Assembly: GCA_023014335.1 (NCBI GenBank)
Contig: JAECYW010000003.1
Span: 1,798,001 to 1,862,000, forward strand
DNA length: 64,000 bases
Direction of reading: 5' to 3'
From: Galerina marginata
Taxonomy: Eukaryota; Basidiomycota; Agaricomycetes; Agaricales; Galerinaceae
This document shows, piece after piece, positions 36,162 to 48,687 of this stretch. Positions within the stretch are counted from its first letter, which is position 1; each line of letters opens with the position of its first letter. The notes below the pieces were generated by a model, which saw only the letters and a program-made list of their open reading frames with translations, was not told the DNA's origin and did not search any database. Position numbers and translations under genes: made by a program.

Positions 36162-38073
36162 TCAAGACGCCATCAAATCAACGAGGATTGTGATGATCCC
36201 AAGGACTATGAGAGAGGTCAGCAATAATATACTTTTGGGTCATAACAGTTGCGTACCAATTTCGATCCCAATTAAGAAAATGACGATTTGCTCTAGTCGC
36301 TCAGCATGTTTGCTGGAGACGGATTCCTTTAGAAGTTGAAGCATGTCTTGTAGAACCTTTACCCAACGACCTAAGATAAGGGCCTGCAAGCAGATGGAAA
36401 GAACTTACTTCTACGCGAGTATTTAATAAATTAATTCTCTGCGGGATTTCGAGGTAGCTCCGAGCGGCATCATACAGAGGTTGCAAATCGGGATAGCTCT
36501 ATGGGCAGGCGTCAAACCAGATGGAACATGAGGTGTTCAATGAAAATAACACTGACCCAGAAGACCTCCTATAAAACAGGTAAACGGCATATTTCAACCA
36601 TTCCCAATGAAGGAATTACGTACGGGAGAGTCAAGGACCGAGCCAACGGAATTTATATTCGTCCTCAGGAGAAACAGCTGTCCGATCTTCTGCATAATCT
36701 CTATAAATGTCATCAGGCCCTCCTAAGTGTGGGCACTCGAGAAGGGGTGACGGACCTTTGTGAGGCATGCCTATTTTACCCGTTTCGCTGATGACTTCTG
36801 GAATGTCTTTCGTCTCTTCGATTTTTGATGAAATTAATTCTTCAAACTGCTTCTGGATTATTATAGGCTAACGAGGGTGTTTTGCACGTTACTTGCCAGA
36901 GATATTTTCACAGATTGTGAGAGCGCGTGTGACAATGAAAGCTTCGTCCTTGTATCTGTTAATCAAGTGCAAACGATCGGAAAGCGAGCAACCAACATGT
37001 AACTCGAGCCCTTCCGCAGCGTTATAACGTCGTTATAAATTCTATTGTCTATTCAGAGACATATCTGGGTTGAAATAATCAAAACCTACCGACTGTAATT
37101 CGCGTAATAATAATTCAGGTCCTCCATTTCGATGTCCTCGGGTGCTGATTATTTATTAGTTTCGCTGGCTTAGTTAACTGTGATGAGGTGTGATATGCAC
37201 CGAGCTTGTCGATTTCGAAACGCTTTCTACCCAGACGAGGTTAAATTGAAACAAATTTGAATGGGATTCAAAACCCACATTGACGATAGGAACCTCCTTT
37301 CTTGTGCCTCTGACATGCCCCAAATCACAACCGTGCCGTAGTCGAACAGGAATATCTCGGCTTCGGTCGCAGTGGTATCAAACTTACTCGATTTCCTTTT
37401 CTTAGCAATCCCCTCTTGCTCATTCTCTGCGTCTTCTCTCAGTTCTGGAATACCCAGGAGATCTCCTGTAGGTGCTCGAGATTGCCGATTTTCGTGGGTG
37501 TTAGGTGGCGGGTCGTACATATATGGGGTATAAATCACATCGTCGATCAGTTTTGGGTCCGTATGGTATGCATTCCGCCTTGCGTTAAAGAATTTCGTGA
37601 GGTCGTGCATGCGGTACGAGCTGAGAAAAATATCAGCGTGATGTCAACAAAGTAGGCGATGGCACTACCTCGCCGTGGCATAAGCCGTCACTCGAGGCAG
37701 AGATTTGGCCTTCTTCTTAGTAAGTTTTAATGCATCCCTACGAGCAGTACCCTCGGGTATAAGGGATATTTGGTTATACACCTGCATGTATTGGCATGGC
37801 GAATTATCAAACGCGCAGAAAGTTCATTGTGGCGCTTACCTCGACGTCATATTCCAGGGAGTCATCGTTTTCTTCTACGTCTCCTTCGTCGCTATCTCCA
37901 GTTGTACCAGTGCTCTCAGCATGGTCTTTCGATGCTTTGGAACCAAGGACGGGAAGATGGTCAGGCTGTTCCGGCAAGACTTTGAGCTTTCCAGCCAGTT
38001 TAGTCGATCGATTTGCACCCCTGGGCTTAGCGTCCTGGGAAGACTTGGGATTCGTCTTAGGTTGTTCAGGCAT
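36162..38073 (-). CDS. RMD1: Rmd1/RMND1 family protein (DUF155)
   Basis: DUF155 proteins are membrane-anchored; yeast Rmd1 is linked to meiotic nuclear division and relatives act in mitochondria. The N-terminal segment is basic and acidic, low complexity (from ATG 38073, MPEQPKTNPKSSQDAKPR). The conserved core has QISLIPEGTARRDALKL, RVTAYATARYRMHDLTKFFN, ARRNAYHTDPKLIDDVIYTP and EIFLFDYGTVVIWGMSEAQE. The middle shows ISETGKIG-type sequence, SPELFWTYPDLQPLYDAARS and YLEIPQRINLLNTRVEVLQD. The C terminus is a predicted membrane anchor, QIVIFLIGIEIVLGIITILV. Upstream in-frame sequence to 38115 or an extra 5' exon is possible, so the start is uncertain. About nine introns. Stop TGA 36162-36164; convergent with SEC5. 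Confidence 0.87.
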
Positions 38074-41000
38074 CTCCTGCTGATCCTTCCTCCTAACACG
38101 GTGGTTTGGTTGCAACTTGAAGCTGAAGGGTGAGAGTCTAAAAGTAGAACCAATGACGTGAGACTCTGTGTAAGCGGAGATATTTAATTATTTATTATTT
38201 AACATATCTATAATTACCTAGCGACAAAGGTGCACCCCTTAGCAGGAAGTGTGTAGTCCGAGATCACTCCGTATAACAGACATGCGCAGTTGGTGTGGGT
38301 GGATGTGGCGAAACCTCCTTCCGTTGAGTTAAAGTTCGAGAACGGCTTTCGTGAATCCAAAATTTAAGCAAAATTTAAGCCATACATAATTTTATGGAGC
38401 TTCCAAGGCTCGGTCCGAGCCGCCGGCGAGCGCTTATGAACTGATCGGACGTACCCGGTTGGCGCCCTGGTCAAGGCTGTTTACTTATTTTGCATTAAAG
38501 TGGTATTCCAACAGTTTCTAGGACAATTGCAGAGCCCGGAATTTAATGTCTCTGGAACATTATTGGGGTGTATTCCTTGATTCTAGTCTATTTTTCGTTT
38601 AGAACTTGACCTATCTCTGGACGAATCGGGCTAATAATACGTTGCCCTCACGGAGAACTCAAGGAAGTGGATAGCTTTGTTTTCGTACGCCTCTTGCTGC
38701 CTACGAATTTATCTCTTCCTACGAATCGACGAAAGTGATTCCTGTGCCGGATGAATTTCGCAAGCTCACGACGGGGAAGTTCGGTTATCAGTTTCCATGT
38801 TCGTCTAACTTGCGTGAACCTCATCGCTCATATGTACTCACGTCTGTTTTTAGGCAAGTAAGATTAAACTCGGCTACACACACCCTGGTAGCCATGATGG
38901 AACAAGACATGGAACCGCCGATGCATAAACAAACTAAACCAAGAGTTAGGAACACGGATACGGAGACGAAAAGGACTCTCACAATCAGTGAGATGAGCAG
39001 AGAAATATAAAAATATCGTATCCTCTTTTGATCCTCTTCAACAACAGAATCGAGCCGTGTCATTCTATGTGATTGATAGGCGACTAACAAAAAGTAATTA
39101 TCGTAAACTCGCTCGCAAGGTCTTTCGGTGCCTCGCAGATTACAACATCACTCTTGGCCTGCAATTGGAACTTAAGAGCTCGCGGAGGACTTCAGGGGAT
39201 ATGGAACCCAGGCACGTCCATAAAGGAGTACTCACGTCATGACAGCTGGAAAGACGTTTTCCACGCGCATCTGAGGCGTAATCTTGTTAATTGAGGGTCT
39301 GACAGTTTTCCTTTCTCCGTACACGACTGATTTGACATTCTACGACATCGATACATACCTAAATAAATGCAATTTTCCGTGGAAGTATTGCGACGAATCC
39401 CCGGAAGAGCTAGGCCGTACCTTGGTACAGTCTTGTGGGTAACAAATCTATAATAATCAGCGGTACAATAATAGACATGTATGGTCAGATTTTGAGAAGC
39501 GCAGCGTACTCGCAAATGCCAATCACCATATCTAAGATACAAGTAGATTGATGAATCAACACATGCCCTCTCACCAGCAATTTGGATTCCCATGAGGCAT
39601 TCCCAAGAACCGCCCATGGCATCTTAAGCGGCATAATGCATTTCGTTAAAATAGAGTTGCCCGAACGATTTCTTGCATTTCTGCAATTAAGGTTTCTGTT
39701 ATCGAAGGCTAATAGCTTGCGTATAGCCGTTTTAGGAAATGCCTTTAGAAAGTAGGGACCATCTTCTCACGTGAGATAATAGCGGGGTTGCTGTGAAGCC
39801 TAACACAACCGATGTATGACCTTCGATTGCGTCTATGGATGTATAAAAGAAGGGGGTTAACGAGTAAAAGGAACATCTGGAAAAAATGGAATCTTCTAAG
39901 AATCCACATATTTAGAGGCAGAGACGGAGAAACTCACTATAAAATATTGTCGGGACTCTGCTCAGCGACGTTCTTTTCGGTCCATAGAAGATCTGGAATA
40001 CCATCGGTTCGGGGAGAGGGAGATTAGCCACCATAAGCAATGAGAACGACGGACTTGGAAAGCATTTGACTGCCTGAGAGGATAAGAAGTCCGTTGACGA
40101 GGCGAAAAGAGACCTTCCCATCATAAACATACTCACACGCAAGATATCGATGTCAGTATTTTCGAGAATCGTCGTGGTTATGTCGATTGGTAAATGTCGT
40201 GGTCAATTTGAAAGAATTAACAAAAGCCAGAAAAAGTAACGCAGTAGATTCTAAAAATTGAACATCTCCTGAGGACCTCAATAAGTGGGTAAGATATATG
40301 CCTCGTCACCAAGGACAGGAGAGCCAGTTTGAGGTATACCGCGGATGAGAGGTAATTGTCGTCGATGTACTGTTGGAACACCAATAATCACACAAGGAGT
40401 AAAGGGCTAGCAGTATTCTTCAAGTCGACGGTATCTAGGATTCGCCCGGTCTTAGGTACTGGCAAGGTAAAGTCCGCAAACAGTTAAAAGGTCTAGGAAA
40501 TTAACCAGACTGGTGACTCGGATGGAAGGCCTGGGCAATGTATTGGCACAAACCCCAACCGTATCGATTCATGGTTAAATGGGTAATTCCATCTCCACAG
40601 CGGGCAGAAATGTGGTCGGAGGTAGTCCGGGTGCAAGATGGAAAGGCGTGTGTAGGTAACGAATAAAAGCCAGAGAAGACAGTTTATCGGAAGAATCCAC
40701 GGCGAAGACCATCAAATGGATTGGCTGCACCGTAAAATTCCACCCCCGGATGGTAGTAGACAGCCTACAGTAGAACTCGGGATCAAAGGCAAAATAATCT
40801 TTCCCAAGTTTCTGATGTGCAAAAGTATACCAGTTTGTTCTGCATCTTTTTCCAAGAGAAGCGCCAATATTCGTTCACTGAGAGGCTCGTTTTATCTGGA
40901 AGTGACGGAATCGTTCGGAGTATTTTCAGGTCTTCTTTGTCAGTCGTTGACCGTTCTGGTCACAACGGTATGACACTGACACAAACATGAAAGGCTGAAT

Positions 41001-41353
41001 TATCTTAAAACAATCAAGGACGACGACTTGTCTTCAAACCAGGTGTAGAAGATAACGGTTATGAAAATTCGTATAAAAACTGAGATCATTATTCTACTTA
41101 AAAATACACTGGCAATGGAGCATGGAGGAAAAATGGATCAGCAAAGATAACAACTTGAAGGTCCATGTGAACAGAGGTAAATAACTATGCGACGGTCCAT
41201 GAGAGTTGGTACTGAGACTGTTTCTAATTTTGCGGTCACAACAAAGAAAGGATGTAAACTCCAGGGATGTCGTTAGTGCGGCGGATATCGTTGGTAGACT
41301 GAAATAGCAATGACCACTCGATTTTGTACCGCAGCTGTCAAGCGGTTTGGGAG
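38074..41353. other. Unresolved 3.3-kb region with a hydrophobic open frame
   Basis: No gene was resolved. On the minus strand a frame at 38821-39090 encodes two strongly hydrophobic stretches (ISLLISLIVRVLFVSVSVFL and LTLGLVCLCIGGS) after a charged segment VVEEDQKRIRYFY. This is what a multi-pass membrane protein exon looks like. Other stop-free minus-strand pieces include YIDDNYLSSAVYLKLALLSL near 40.35 kb and MVFAVDSSDKLSSLAFIRYL near 40.7 kb. They could be exons of one intron-rich gene or of a decayed one. I found no family match. Confidence 0.4.
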
Positions 41354-42678
41354 CTAATTGGATTTACGTCCGAAGGATTCAGAGAATCTGCGCAGTAATT
41401 GTTCGTCAGCCGGATCACGCCTCGGTCCAGACGTTCTGACGAGGACTTCTAAAGGGACGAGTTGGCTCGGCGGATGGTGAGAGGTTTCGTAGGGATTGCT
41501 CTGCGGAGACGATGATGCGGTGCTCGAATAACCGGGTGATGTTGGAGGCGTAGAAAGATGAGAAGACGATGGCTGTCTTTGATGAGGACTAGGCGAATGC
41601 TGAAAATTTAAACCAGTCGGTGTAGAGGACTGGCTTTGAGCCTCGTGTACCAACTGACTGGACCCGTTGGTACGACTGTCGCGTCTATTTCTTCCAATGC
41701 GAGCGCTTCGAAACCAGCCGTCTGGGACCGTGATATCACCTACGCCACGTAAGTTATCAATGGTGTCGAGTTCATCTAATTTTTCGGGGCTGAAATAAGC
41801 AGCTGTGACGAGGTTTAATCAACATATATACTGGCAAACATTCTGTTTACTTACTAAGATGCCATTTCCTGACAATTCCTCGTGGTCGATCGACGGGAAG
41901 AGAGACATGAACGCTATAGGTTTGTTTGATCAGTCGCTCGGCTTCTGGCAGCGGGCGAACGTCGACAGAGAAAGGCCTAGGGAGCCGTCCACCCGGTCTG
42001 TTGGGCATTAAAATGGTTATTAGCTTTAACATTGGGTGACAAAAATAAATCCAGGACGGCAAATCCCAGTTCACTGGTGTGAAACCACATTGAGTGGCGC
42101 AAGTAGGTTTGGACACACTGACCTCATCACTCGCGCCCACGGAGTTACGGGATTGACAAGATCGTCAGTCACGTCCGAGTCTTTCTGATGATAAAAAAGG
42201 AATTCCTGTACAGTCATCAGTCAATTAAAATTTCATATTAGTAACTTTGGTTTAAATTTATTGACGCACGTCTCGAACCCCTAAGTCAAACGTTGTGGTT
42301 TAATCTGTGCCCAGCAGTGCAAGAGGATACGACTATACGTACGACTGGGTCCCCAGCCCATCCCATCAGTCCTAGAGAAGTTATGAGCCAAGGTTTCCTG
42401 GCACCAATATTACACTCACCACCTCTCCATACCGAGGCCGGTCGGTTCGGTATTTGCGCCTCGTTCTTCCCTGAAGGCTTGTGAGGACATTGGCAGAAGG
42501 TACACTGGTCGAAATCGACTTGCCAGACATAAACATTGCCTGGAATAATGTTCCTCCTTTCCTCTGCGTCCAGCCGCCTCGTGATCAGTGGTAGGCGATG
42601 AGTAGCGACGCCATGAAAAACCTGCAGTGCGTCTCGCGTCGATCGAATTCGTACGTTCTGGAGAGTGGGATGCTGCAT
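41354..42678 (-). CDS. Gti1/Pac2 (WOPR-domain) transcription factor
   Basis: Members of this fungal-specific family bind DNA through a WOPR domain and act as switches (Wor1, Ryp1, Pac2). Box A is encoded from ATG 42678: MQHPTLQNVRIRSTRDALQV, FHGVATHRLPLITRRLDAEE, RRNIIPGNVYVWEERGANTE, PTGLGMERWTDGMGWGPSR. Box B has AERLIKQTYSVHVSLPVDRP, then KWHL and FSPEKLDELDTIDN. The rest is Ser/Pro-rich (HSPSPHQRQPSSSHLSTPPT) and ends LLRRFSESFGRKSN, probably disordered. The intron inside VYVW|EERG (42471-42523) begins with GC rather than GT. About six introns. Stop TAG at 41354-41356. Family assignment is firm; the target genes are unknown. Box B looks short, which is usual for basidiomycete Gti1/Pac2 proteins. 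Confidence 0.9.
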
Positions 42679-43195
42679 GTGTGCTATTGAAATAAGAGCG
42701 CCGAAGAAAGGATAATTGAGATAGAATCGTTCACCAATTTATACCACACTTAAATAAAGAAATCGGCAGGTCCGACCGAGGAAAGGATGATGAATCCCAG
42801 AAATATTTTTGAGTTTGCTTTGAGTTACAGACACATCGGATTGAGATCTAGGGATTCAAAACGTAAGAAGGATTTTGGATACTCTCACGATGGAAACCTA
42901 TCTTTGCGGTGCATGGTCAATCGCTTGCAGAACGGAGCGGAGAAGTTACAAGGGAAGTAAATTTGGCCTGTACCTGAGAACAGAATCCATCGAGATAGTC
43001 GCTGACTTTGACTCTGCCGTTCTCAGTCCATCTAAGATTAGTAACGATCTCCATGAAACAGATCCCAACTGTAATTGAACGATAATTTCGACGGCATCAA
43101 ATCAAATGAATTTAAGAGAGATCATCCACCGAGATTCATGACATCGTCATTAGTGCTGTTAACTTCCCTCGGTATCAACAAAGCAAATTTGTTTG
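42679..43195. other. Upstream region of the Gti1/Pac2 gene
   Basis: About 510 bp upstream of the regulator gene, ending at a MITE insertion. No coding exon is supportable; a 67-codon plus-strand frame at 42875 has no features. It should contain the promoter of the regulator. Confidence 0.5.
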
Positions 43196-43746
43196 GATTA
43201 AACTATTTGGCAACCCCGCTTTCTCGTGCAACCCCCCCAAATAAGGTAGTGGACCGGACATCACGAGACCTTCCCCGCATGCCATCAGCGGCATCTGAAC
43301 GGCAGCCTCACTGGCATGGCTCAACTACAACACTACGCTAGCTATTGAGTAGTTTTTTTGAAAATGAGGGGCTATTATTTAGCAATTATGAGCTGAAGTG
43401 AAAGTGTACTGTCTGCAGTTAATTTTTGGCCACTTTAAAGTCAGAACTCTTCAGTTTTTCGATGGCCAGAAGTTGATCAGAAGCACCTTCTCTCAAGCAG
43501 CCCAAGAAGCAGTCTTACCATCCTCAGATGTCTCAATCAGGCATACAACTGGTTCTATTCAAGCCTCCTCACATTTTTACCCCTTCTATGTGCCCTACAA
43601 GTCCTTTGTGAACGATAGCGAGGACCGTTGTCCCTCGCCGACTCGTGCCGTTGATGGCTGACGGGAGAGGTCTCGTGATATCCCGGCTGACTTCCTTATT
43701 TGGAGGGGTTGCACGAGAAACCGGGGTTGCCAAATAGTTTAATCCT
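43196..43746. mobile_element. MITE with long terminal inverted repeats
   Basis: A 551-bp element whose ends are about 100-bp imperfect inverted repeats. The left arm starts GATTAAACTATTTGGCAACC and the right arm is its complement, with few mismatches through TTTCTCGTGCAACCCC, CCAAATAAGG, ATCACGAGACCT and beyond. A 9-bp direct repeat, ATTTGTTTG, sits at 43187-43195 and 43747-43755. The right side has two extra bases (CT) before it. There is no transposase. Short open frames in the two arms are mirror images of each other and so are not genes. An 8-9 bp duplication favours a hAT- or MULE-like origin. Confidence 0.78.
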
Positions 43747-43929
43747 ATTTGTTTGTTCACAGGTTAGACCTGGTTACACAAGTCACGACTGCGACCATTG
43801 GCATCAGCCATCAGTGCGTATCGGGGTAATAGACTGCTGCCAAGTGACCCACCAGTACGGAACATTTTAAGATTGGTGATTACTTGCCCGATCACGATCC
43901 ACCTGCATATGGGTCGTCGGGTCGTGATG

Positions 43930-45133
43930 CCCAGTGAGAAACGCCTCGAGTGGGATCAAGCAGAATCGAGTGATATCGATTCACTCGATCACGCTCGATC
44001 TCATCATAAAAAATGAGAATCACTCGATAATTTCTCGAGTCAGATCGAGTAGACTCGTGTGATATCGAGTAAATTAGCGTACGCTCTATTCAACTCGAAT
44101 TGACTCTATTCCATCCAGCATTTTTAGGCTGCTCATCGGGTGCCCTCGAGCGCGTTCGAGCGCGGTAGATTCCAATTTGTTTCTAATGCTGCTCGAATTC
44201 TCTCAATCCCAATCAATACCGCTCGATTACAATGTAGTGAAATCGCGTGAAATAGAGTGTATTCATGTAAAGTAAGAAAAATGATGCTATTGCTAGTAGC
44301 TACTGCACCGAGACAAGGCCTTCTGACGTCTAACTAACCCCCGCCACCTTTCGGACTAACAGCCTATTAGAAAGACATTAGGAGGAGGCACAAAAACGAT
44401 GACAAGGCCCACTTACTGATGTGACAGGTCCCTCAAATAGTATTCAAGTGCACACTTATTGACCCCAGATCCCCAAATCCTTCCTACGTCAGTGGTGTCT
44501 TTAGTACTAGAAGGAGTTGGCAATCAACAGAGAGAAAAAAAGCGGGCCAAATTCCAATAACATACCTGTAGTTTAGTAGACGCCGTAGGCGTGGAGAATG
44601 TACCCTGTAGGTGGTGGAAAGGTATCTATGGATGGTAGTAAGAATTCAGTCTGACTCTGTCTGAGAGACATGCCTTGTAGACGTACCCATCAACCCCAGT
44701 ATCCGCCGTCGTGCTTGCTGGCTGTTGGCTAGAAGGAAAGAGGGATAGTTGCTTACAATGGAGTGAGCCTATACGATGGAGAGAAGGTGACGAGACATCA
44801 ATAGGACGCAGTGGAGGCGGGCAAGAGTCGAGGCGGGAGGAGTTCGCAGAAGTCAAGGTGGTGGCAAGGTGGTGGTACGTGGCAAAGGAACGAGTTGAAC
44901 CAAAGTTGAACTTAGGAATTCTTGAAGAGGCCTTACCGAGTTTGTCAGCACGCAGCCTGCACGCCAAATTCCACCTCTGATTTTGAAAAAAGGTGATGCC
45001 CAGAGATGCCAAGAAATAAGTGTCAGAAAGTACTCGAGAGCGCTCGAAATCCTAACGGCGTAATCGATGGCATGAGAACTAACTCAATTCAACTCGATTT
45101 CACCCAATCTCACTCGAGGCGTTTCTCACTGGG
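43930..45133. mobile_element. Non-autonomous DNA transposon, CTCGA-rich ends
   Basis: A 1204-bp element with perfect terminal inverted repeats (CCCAGTGAGAAACGCCTCGA and onward, 23 bp) at 43930 and 45133. It is flanked by a 7-bp direct duplication CGTGATG (43923-43929, 45134-45140). The left subterminal 300 bp and the right 100 bp carry many short copies of ACTCGA/TCGAGT and related words in both orientations, as in transposase-binding subterminal arrays. The interior (about 44280-45000) is unrelated to the ends and includes a 128-codon minus-strand frame (44626-45012) with no recognised domain. The internal part may be captured host DNA. Class is uncertain; CAGTG near the tip is hAT-like. Confidence 0.75.
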
Positions 45134-45140
45134 CGTGATG

Positions 45141-46212
45141 TATCGGACAAGCTGCAAACTTGAACCAATCACTCTCTTACTATTAGTGATCTTCCGACGC
45201 ATTTCCGGAGTTTAGAGACTCACCTACTAGATAGAAAGGCTCTCAGGCATGAATTGCCGAAGGAAACTTGGACATATCACTTCAGGTAATTCATGTCCCT
45301 GAAGTTTCGTCGGACGAACAACGCCTTGCTTTAGGTGCGTGTGATATGAGAGCTATTCCACCCGATTATATTCGCATTGCCGGGCATGTGGAATCGTGCT
45401 TCTTGGCGAAAGAAAGCAAGGACGGGGAAGCGCTGTCCACGCACAGACACGGAAATGACCCGACGCCTGGTAATTCCCGGACGTGGTTTTCACCAACCTG
45501 AACTTACATTCGATGTGTTGCTCCGCCTTCAAGTTCACTTTGGCTACCTGCGTTATGACGATAAATCTTACAAAGCCATAAATAATGAATGTCGCTGTCG
45601 CACGATGACAACCTAGACATTAATAATGCATAAATCCGGTCACTGGATATCAAATTCGTTATAAAATATTACACTGCTCACCATGACTTCGTTAAAGTGA
45701 TGTCTGCTTCTGTCAGGGTTAAAGTTACTACTACCAATCCTTGATTGGGAGGTCAAATAGCAGCACGAAACGCGAGGAGCATTTCTAGAATTTGAAAGTG
45801 CATGTGAAAGGTCAAAGCTGGTTCGTCCTCACGTTCATCTTTCTGGTTCCAGGGAGTTACCGTGCAAAAATTAGGTAATGTAAGCTCGCCTTTCACATTC
45901 CTCATGTACATTGGAAGTAACTCCTATCCCAGACAGCAGCAGGCAGCTCCCCCACGAAGTCAAGACGCCGGCCGACAATGTGTGAATAAAATTTGAAGTT
46001 ACAGAGTCGTAGAAAATAGTTGGAACTTGGCATGGCGACAATGACTGGGAAGCTGGGCATTCGTGTCGTGTTGCAGTTAGAGTGCATCCGCCGGCAAGAG
46101 ACTATCATACAAAATACACACGTATGATCATGATCATGAGAAGCTACGAGAAAGATCATTAAAATCACGCCTTCGAAGTCTGTGCGAGACCGCCTTCTTC
46201 ATTCCAGAGCTT
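45141..46212. other. Intergenic region
   Basis: About 1.07 kb after the CTCGA-rich element and before the 3' end of the DNAJC11-type gene. Frames of 60-90 codons are present on both strands but none is convincing. Confidence 0.5.
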
Positions 46213-48687
46213 CTAAGATTCCACCCGAGGAGGCAAGTTCATGTTGAATCCCGTTTTTTCATCCACTGTTCCCTTTACCTGGTGCTCTGCGCGGGATGAA
46301 TAGGTCAGATGTAAGTGGAGCTAGTCGACCGATGGAAAATAAAAACGAACCTGCTAATGGCAGCACGACAGGCATGTAATCAGGAATCTCAGCGTAATGC
46401 ACGAGTCCGCGGAATAGGTAACGAATGCGTAGCGATTTGGCGGTGAAGGGAGCAGGGTCTGAGAACCCCTGCAGTGCAGCCTGACAGATAAATTGAGAAA
46501 AATAAGTTTCACAGACTGAGAATGGAAACAAGCATTACCTTGGAAGTGCCACCAGGAATGTGCAGCTGGGAATTTCGAACTAGCGCTTGTAAAGGAACCG
46601 TAATGTCCAGGAAAAGGCTCTCCTTAGCCGCCTCGACCTCCGTCTCCTCCGCACCATAGGTAGCCTCTTGGATAACGAGACCTGAAACACATGTGGCGTC
46701 AGGAACTGAGGAAGGGCATGATCGCAATAGATCATAGCATGATACCTTCTCTTCCTGCCTCCAGGCGCAACTGCTTCCTGACCGCATCTTTGAGCACAGA
46801 TTGGACTGCATTCCTTTCCCTGCGAGAATCGGAATCTTCTTCGAAGGTTTTTCTAGATGCTTGAAAATGCCTATAAAGATCTTCAGATCGGCAAGATAAA
46901 CAAATATCAAGAGTACTCACGCGCGTCTTCGAGCACGACGACGTGGGACGACAAGAAAGTAGTATCCAAGTAAACTTACAGATGAGGGGACAATTATTGT
47001 TCCCAGAGCAAGTAGCGGAGATGACTCGATCGACAATACAATCGGCAGAGAGAGTTGCTGCTCAAGATAGTTGAGACTTCATCTTTCTATGAGCAAAAGA
47101 ATAGCGAAAAGAGGAATGCAACGAACTCGAATTGCAAAAGTAGTCCCGTTGGGTTCAAGATAAGGGTCGAGCTGACTTCAGCGGTCTCATTGGACCAATT
47201 GGCACCTAAAGTACATGATAACCCAGCAACGCTGTATTGGATCGAAGCCTTCAGGCGAGTAGATAGTTCAATCAATACGAGGCTTGTCTCCGCGATCAAT
47301 GTTGGAAAAATAGCGTCGAAAGTGACACCAATGTTCCTCTCGAATGCAACAAATTTAAGCCCCAATGTGGTGGGAGGACCGAATTGTGACGACGGGCCTT
47401 CCTCTTCCGTCAAGTCCAGGGTTGGTGGAGAGACATAGAAGAAGGAAATAGACGGTTGTCTTGCAAGATGGAGAGTAATTTTACCTCTCTGAGGTTCCGA
47501 ACGAAACAGCCGTCGAGTAAAGGAGAGTGTTGTTGAGGGAAATATGTTGATAATGACAGGAGAGAAAGCGGTTTTACAATTGACGGCGTTATCTGAGTCT
47601 TCGTAATTGACCTCAAACCTGGTAACGTAGGGATGGAAAAAATTCAATGTTGCCTTATTGGCGGATGGCGGTGAGCAGGTCTAGACAGGGACGCAATAAT
47701 AAATCGAAAACGTACAAGAGTAACAATGCGAGGGGAGAACTGGTGGCGAACAGTGCCAAGAAACCGAATAGAGCCCTTGTTCTGCTCAAAGTTGCTTCTA
47801 CCCTCAAGTGCAATGCTTGTACTTTCTGTGACTTTCGTCTTTAGGCGGCATCGAATAGGAAAGAGGCTATTTTAGAAATTAAACTGGAGAGGTGACATGA
47901 AGGTTGTACCTCGGCACCATAGACGAGACTTTGAGAAAGGACACCTGTAGCCCGTATTCGATCTCGTATAGTTTTGGTTGATCCCCCAAAGACACCTGTT
48001 GACAGACGATCAAACAGCGGCGAAGCGTCCAAAGAACAGCTAAATTTTCCCTTGGGTATTAGAGATTGGCGCAAACGATGTCTTGCAATGTTGATTTCAT
48101 TTTGATTCAGTATTTCCTGGATCTGAAGGTTGCGTCAAAGTTCAGTCAAATGTTCTGCTTCCAATATGCCTGACCTCTTCCTTCGATTTTGAGCGCATAG
48201 AAATCGGCCACTGCATTCCCAAACCTTCAGAACCTATGAAAAACATGAGCGAAGAGTTAAACAAGCTATGACAGAATCTGCCCACCAAGAGTGTCATAGA
48301 CTTGACTAAACAAAGTTAGGGGGGTATCAAAGGAACAATAATATCCAAATATTACCGTAAAAACGGGTCGGATAGAACTGAACAGAGTGTTATGAGATCG
48401 GTATATATTCTCTGACTACGCCAAATGAAGCTCAACCTTGGTATGCCTTCTGAATTTCAAGGAATTCCTTGGTGGCTGCAGTCTTTAGGCTATCGTTCGT
48501 TTGTTTGTCTGGATGGAAGATGAGGGAGAGCGCTCGGTGACGTTCGTGTATTTCAGCCTGTGAAGCTTCTTTGGGTAGGTTGAGAACGGCACTGAGTTGA
48601 GAATTTTAATATCAAACCCTCAACACGTCGGTTGAAAATGGCTTACTAGAGGAAATTTTCTTGTCGTGAAGGACCGCTGTCATCCAT
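46213..48687 (-). CDS. DNAJC11-type J protein (DUF3395)
   Basis: Orthologs of human DNAJC11 sit on the outer mitochondrial membrane and contact MICOS. The start is ATG 48687 (MDDSGPSRQENFLY), with a join to SVLNLPKEASQAEIHERHRA, then LSLIFHPDKQTNDSLKTAAT, so the J-domain HPD motif is intact. The middle forms a beta-rich region (TFDAIFPTLIAETSLVLIEL, FSPVIINIFPSTTLSFTRRL). The C-terminal DUF3395 part has TFEEDSDSRRERNAVQ, KDAVRKQLRLEAGREG, LVIQEATYGAEETEVEAAKE, LDITVPLQALVRNSQLHIPG and PFTAKSLRIRYLFRGLVHYA. It ends LPLAEHQVKGTVDEKTGFN followed by LPPRVES. I placed the stop at 46213 because a final short intron removes the in-frame stop near 46259. About twelve introns. Confidence 0.88.

Noticed and set aside
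43075..43760. Two similar ORFs (plus 43075-43341, minus 43569-43760) as a gene pair
   Set aside because: They are mirror-image translations of the MITE's inverted arms.
44626..45012. 128-codon minus-strand ORF as a gene
   Set aside because: It lies wholly inside the CTCGA-rich transposon-like element, has no domain and is biased like the surrounding DNA.
46259..46531. C-terminal frame ending at 46259 for the DNAJC11-type gene
   Set aside because: Splicing a short intron after LPLA gives EHQVKGTVDEK, the expected family ending, and moves the stop to 46213.
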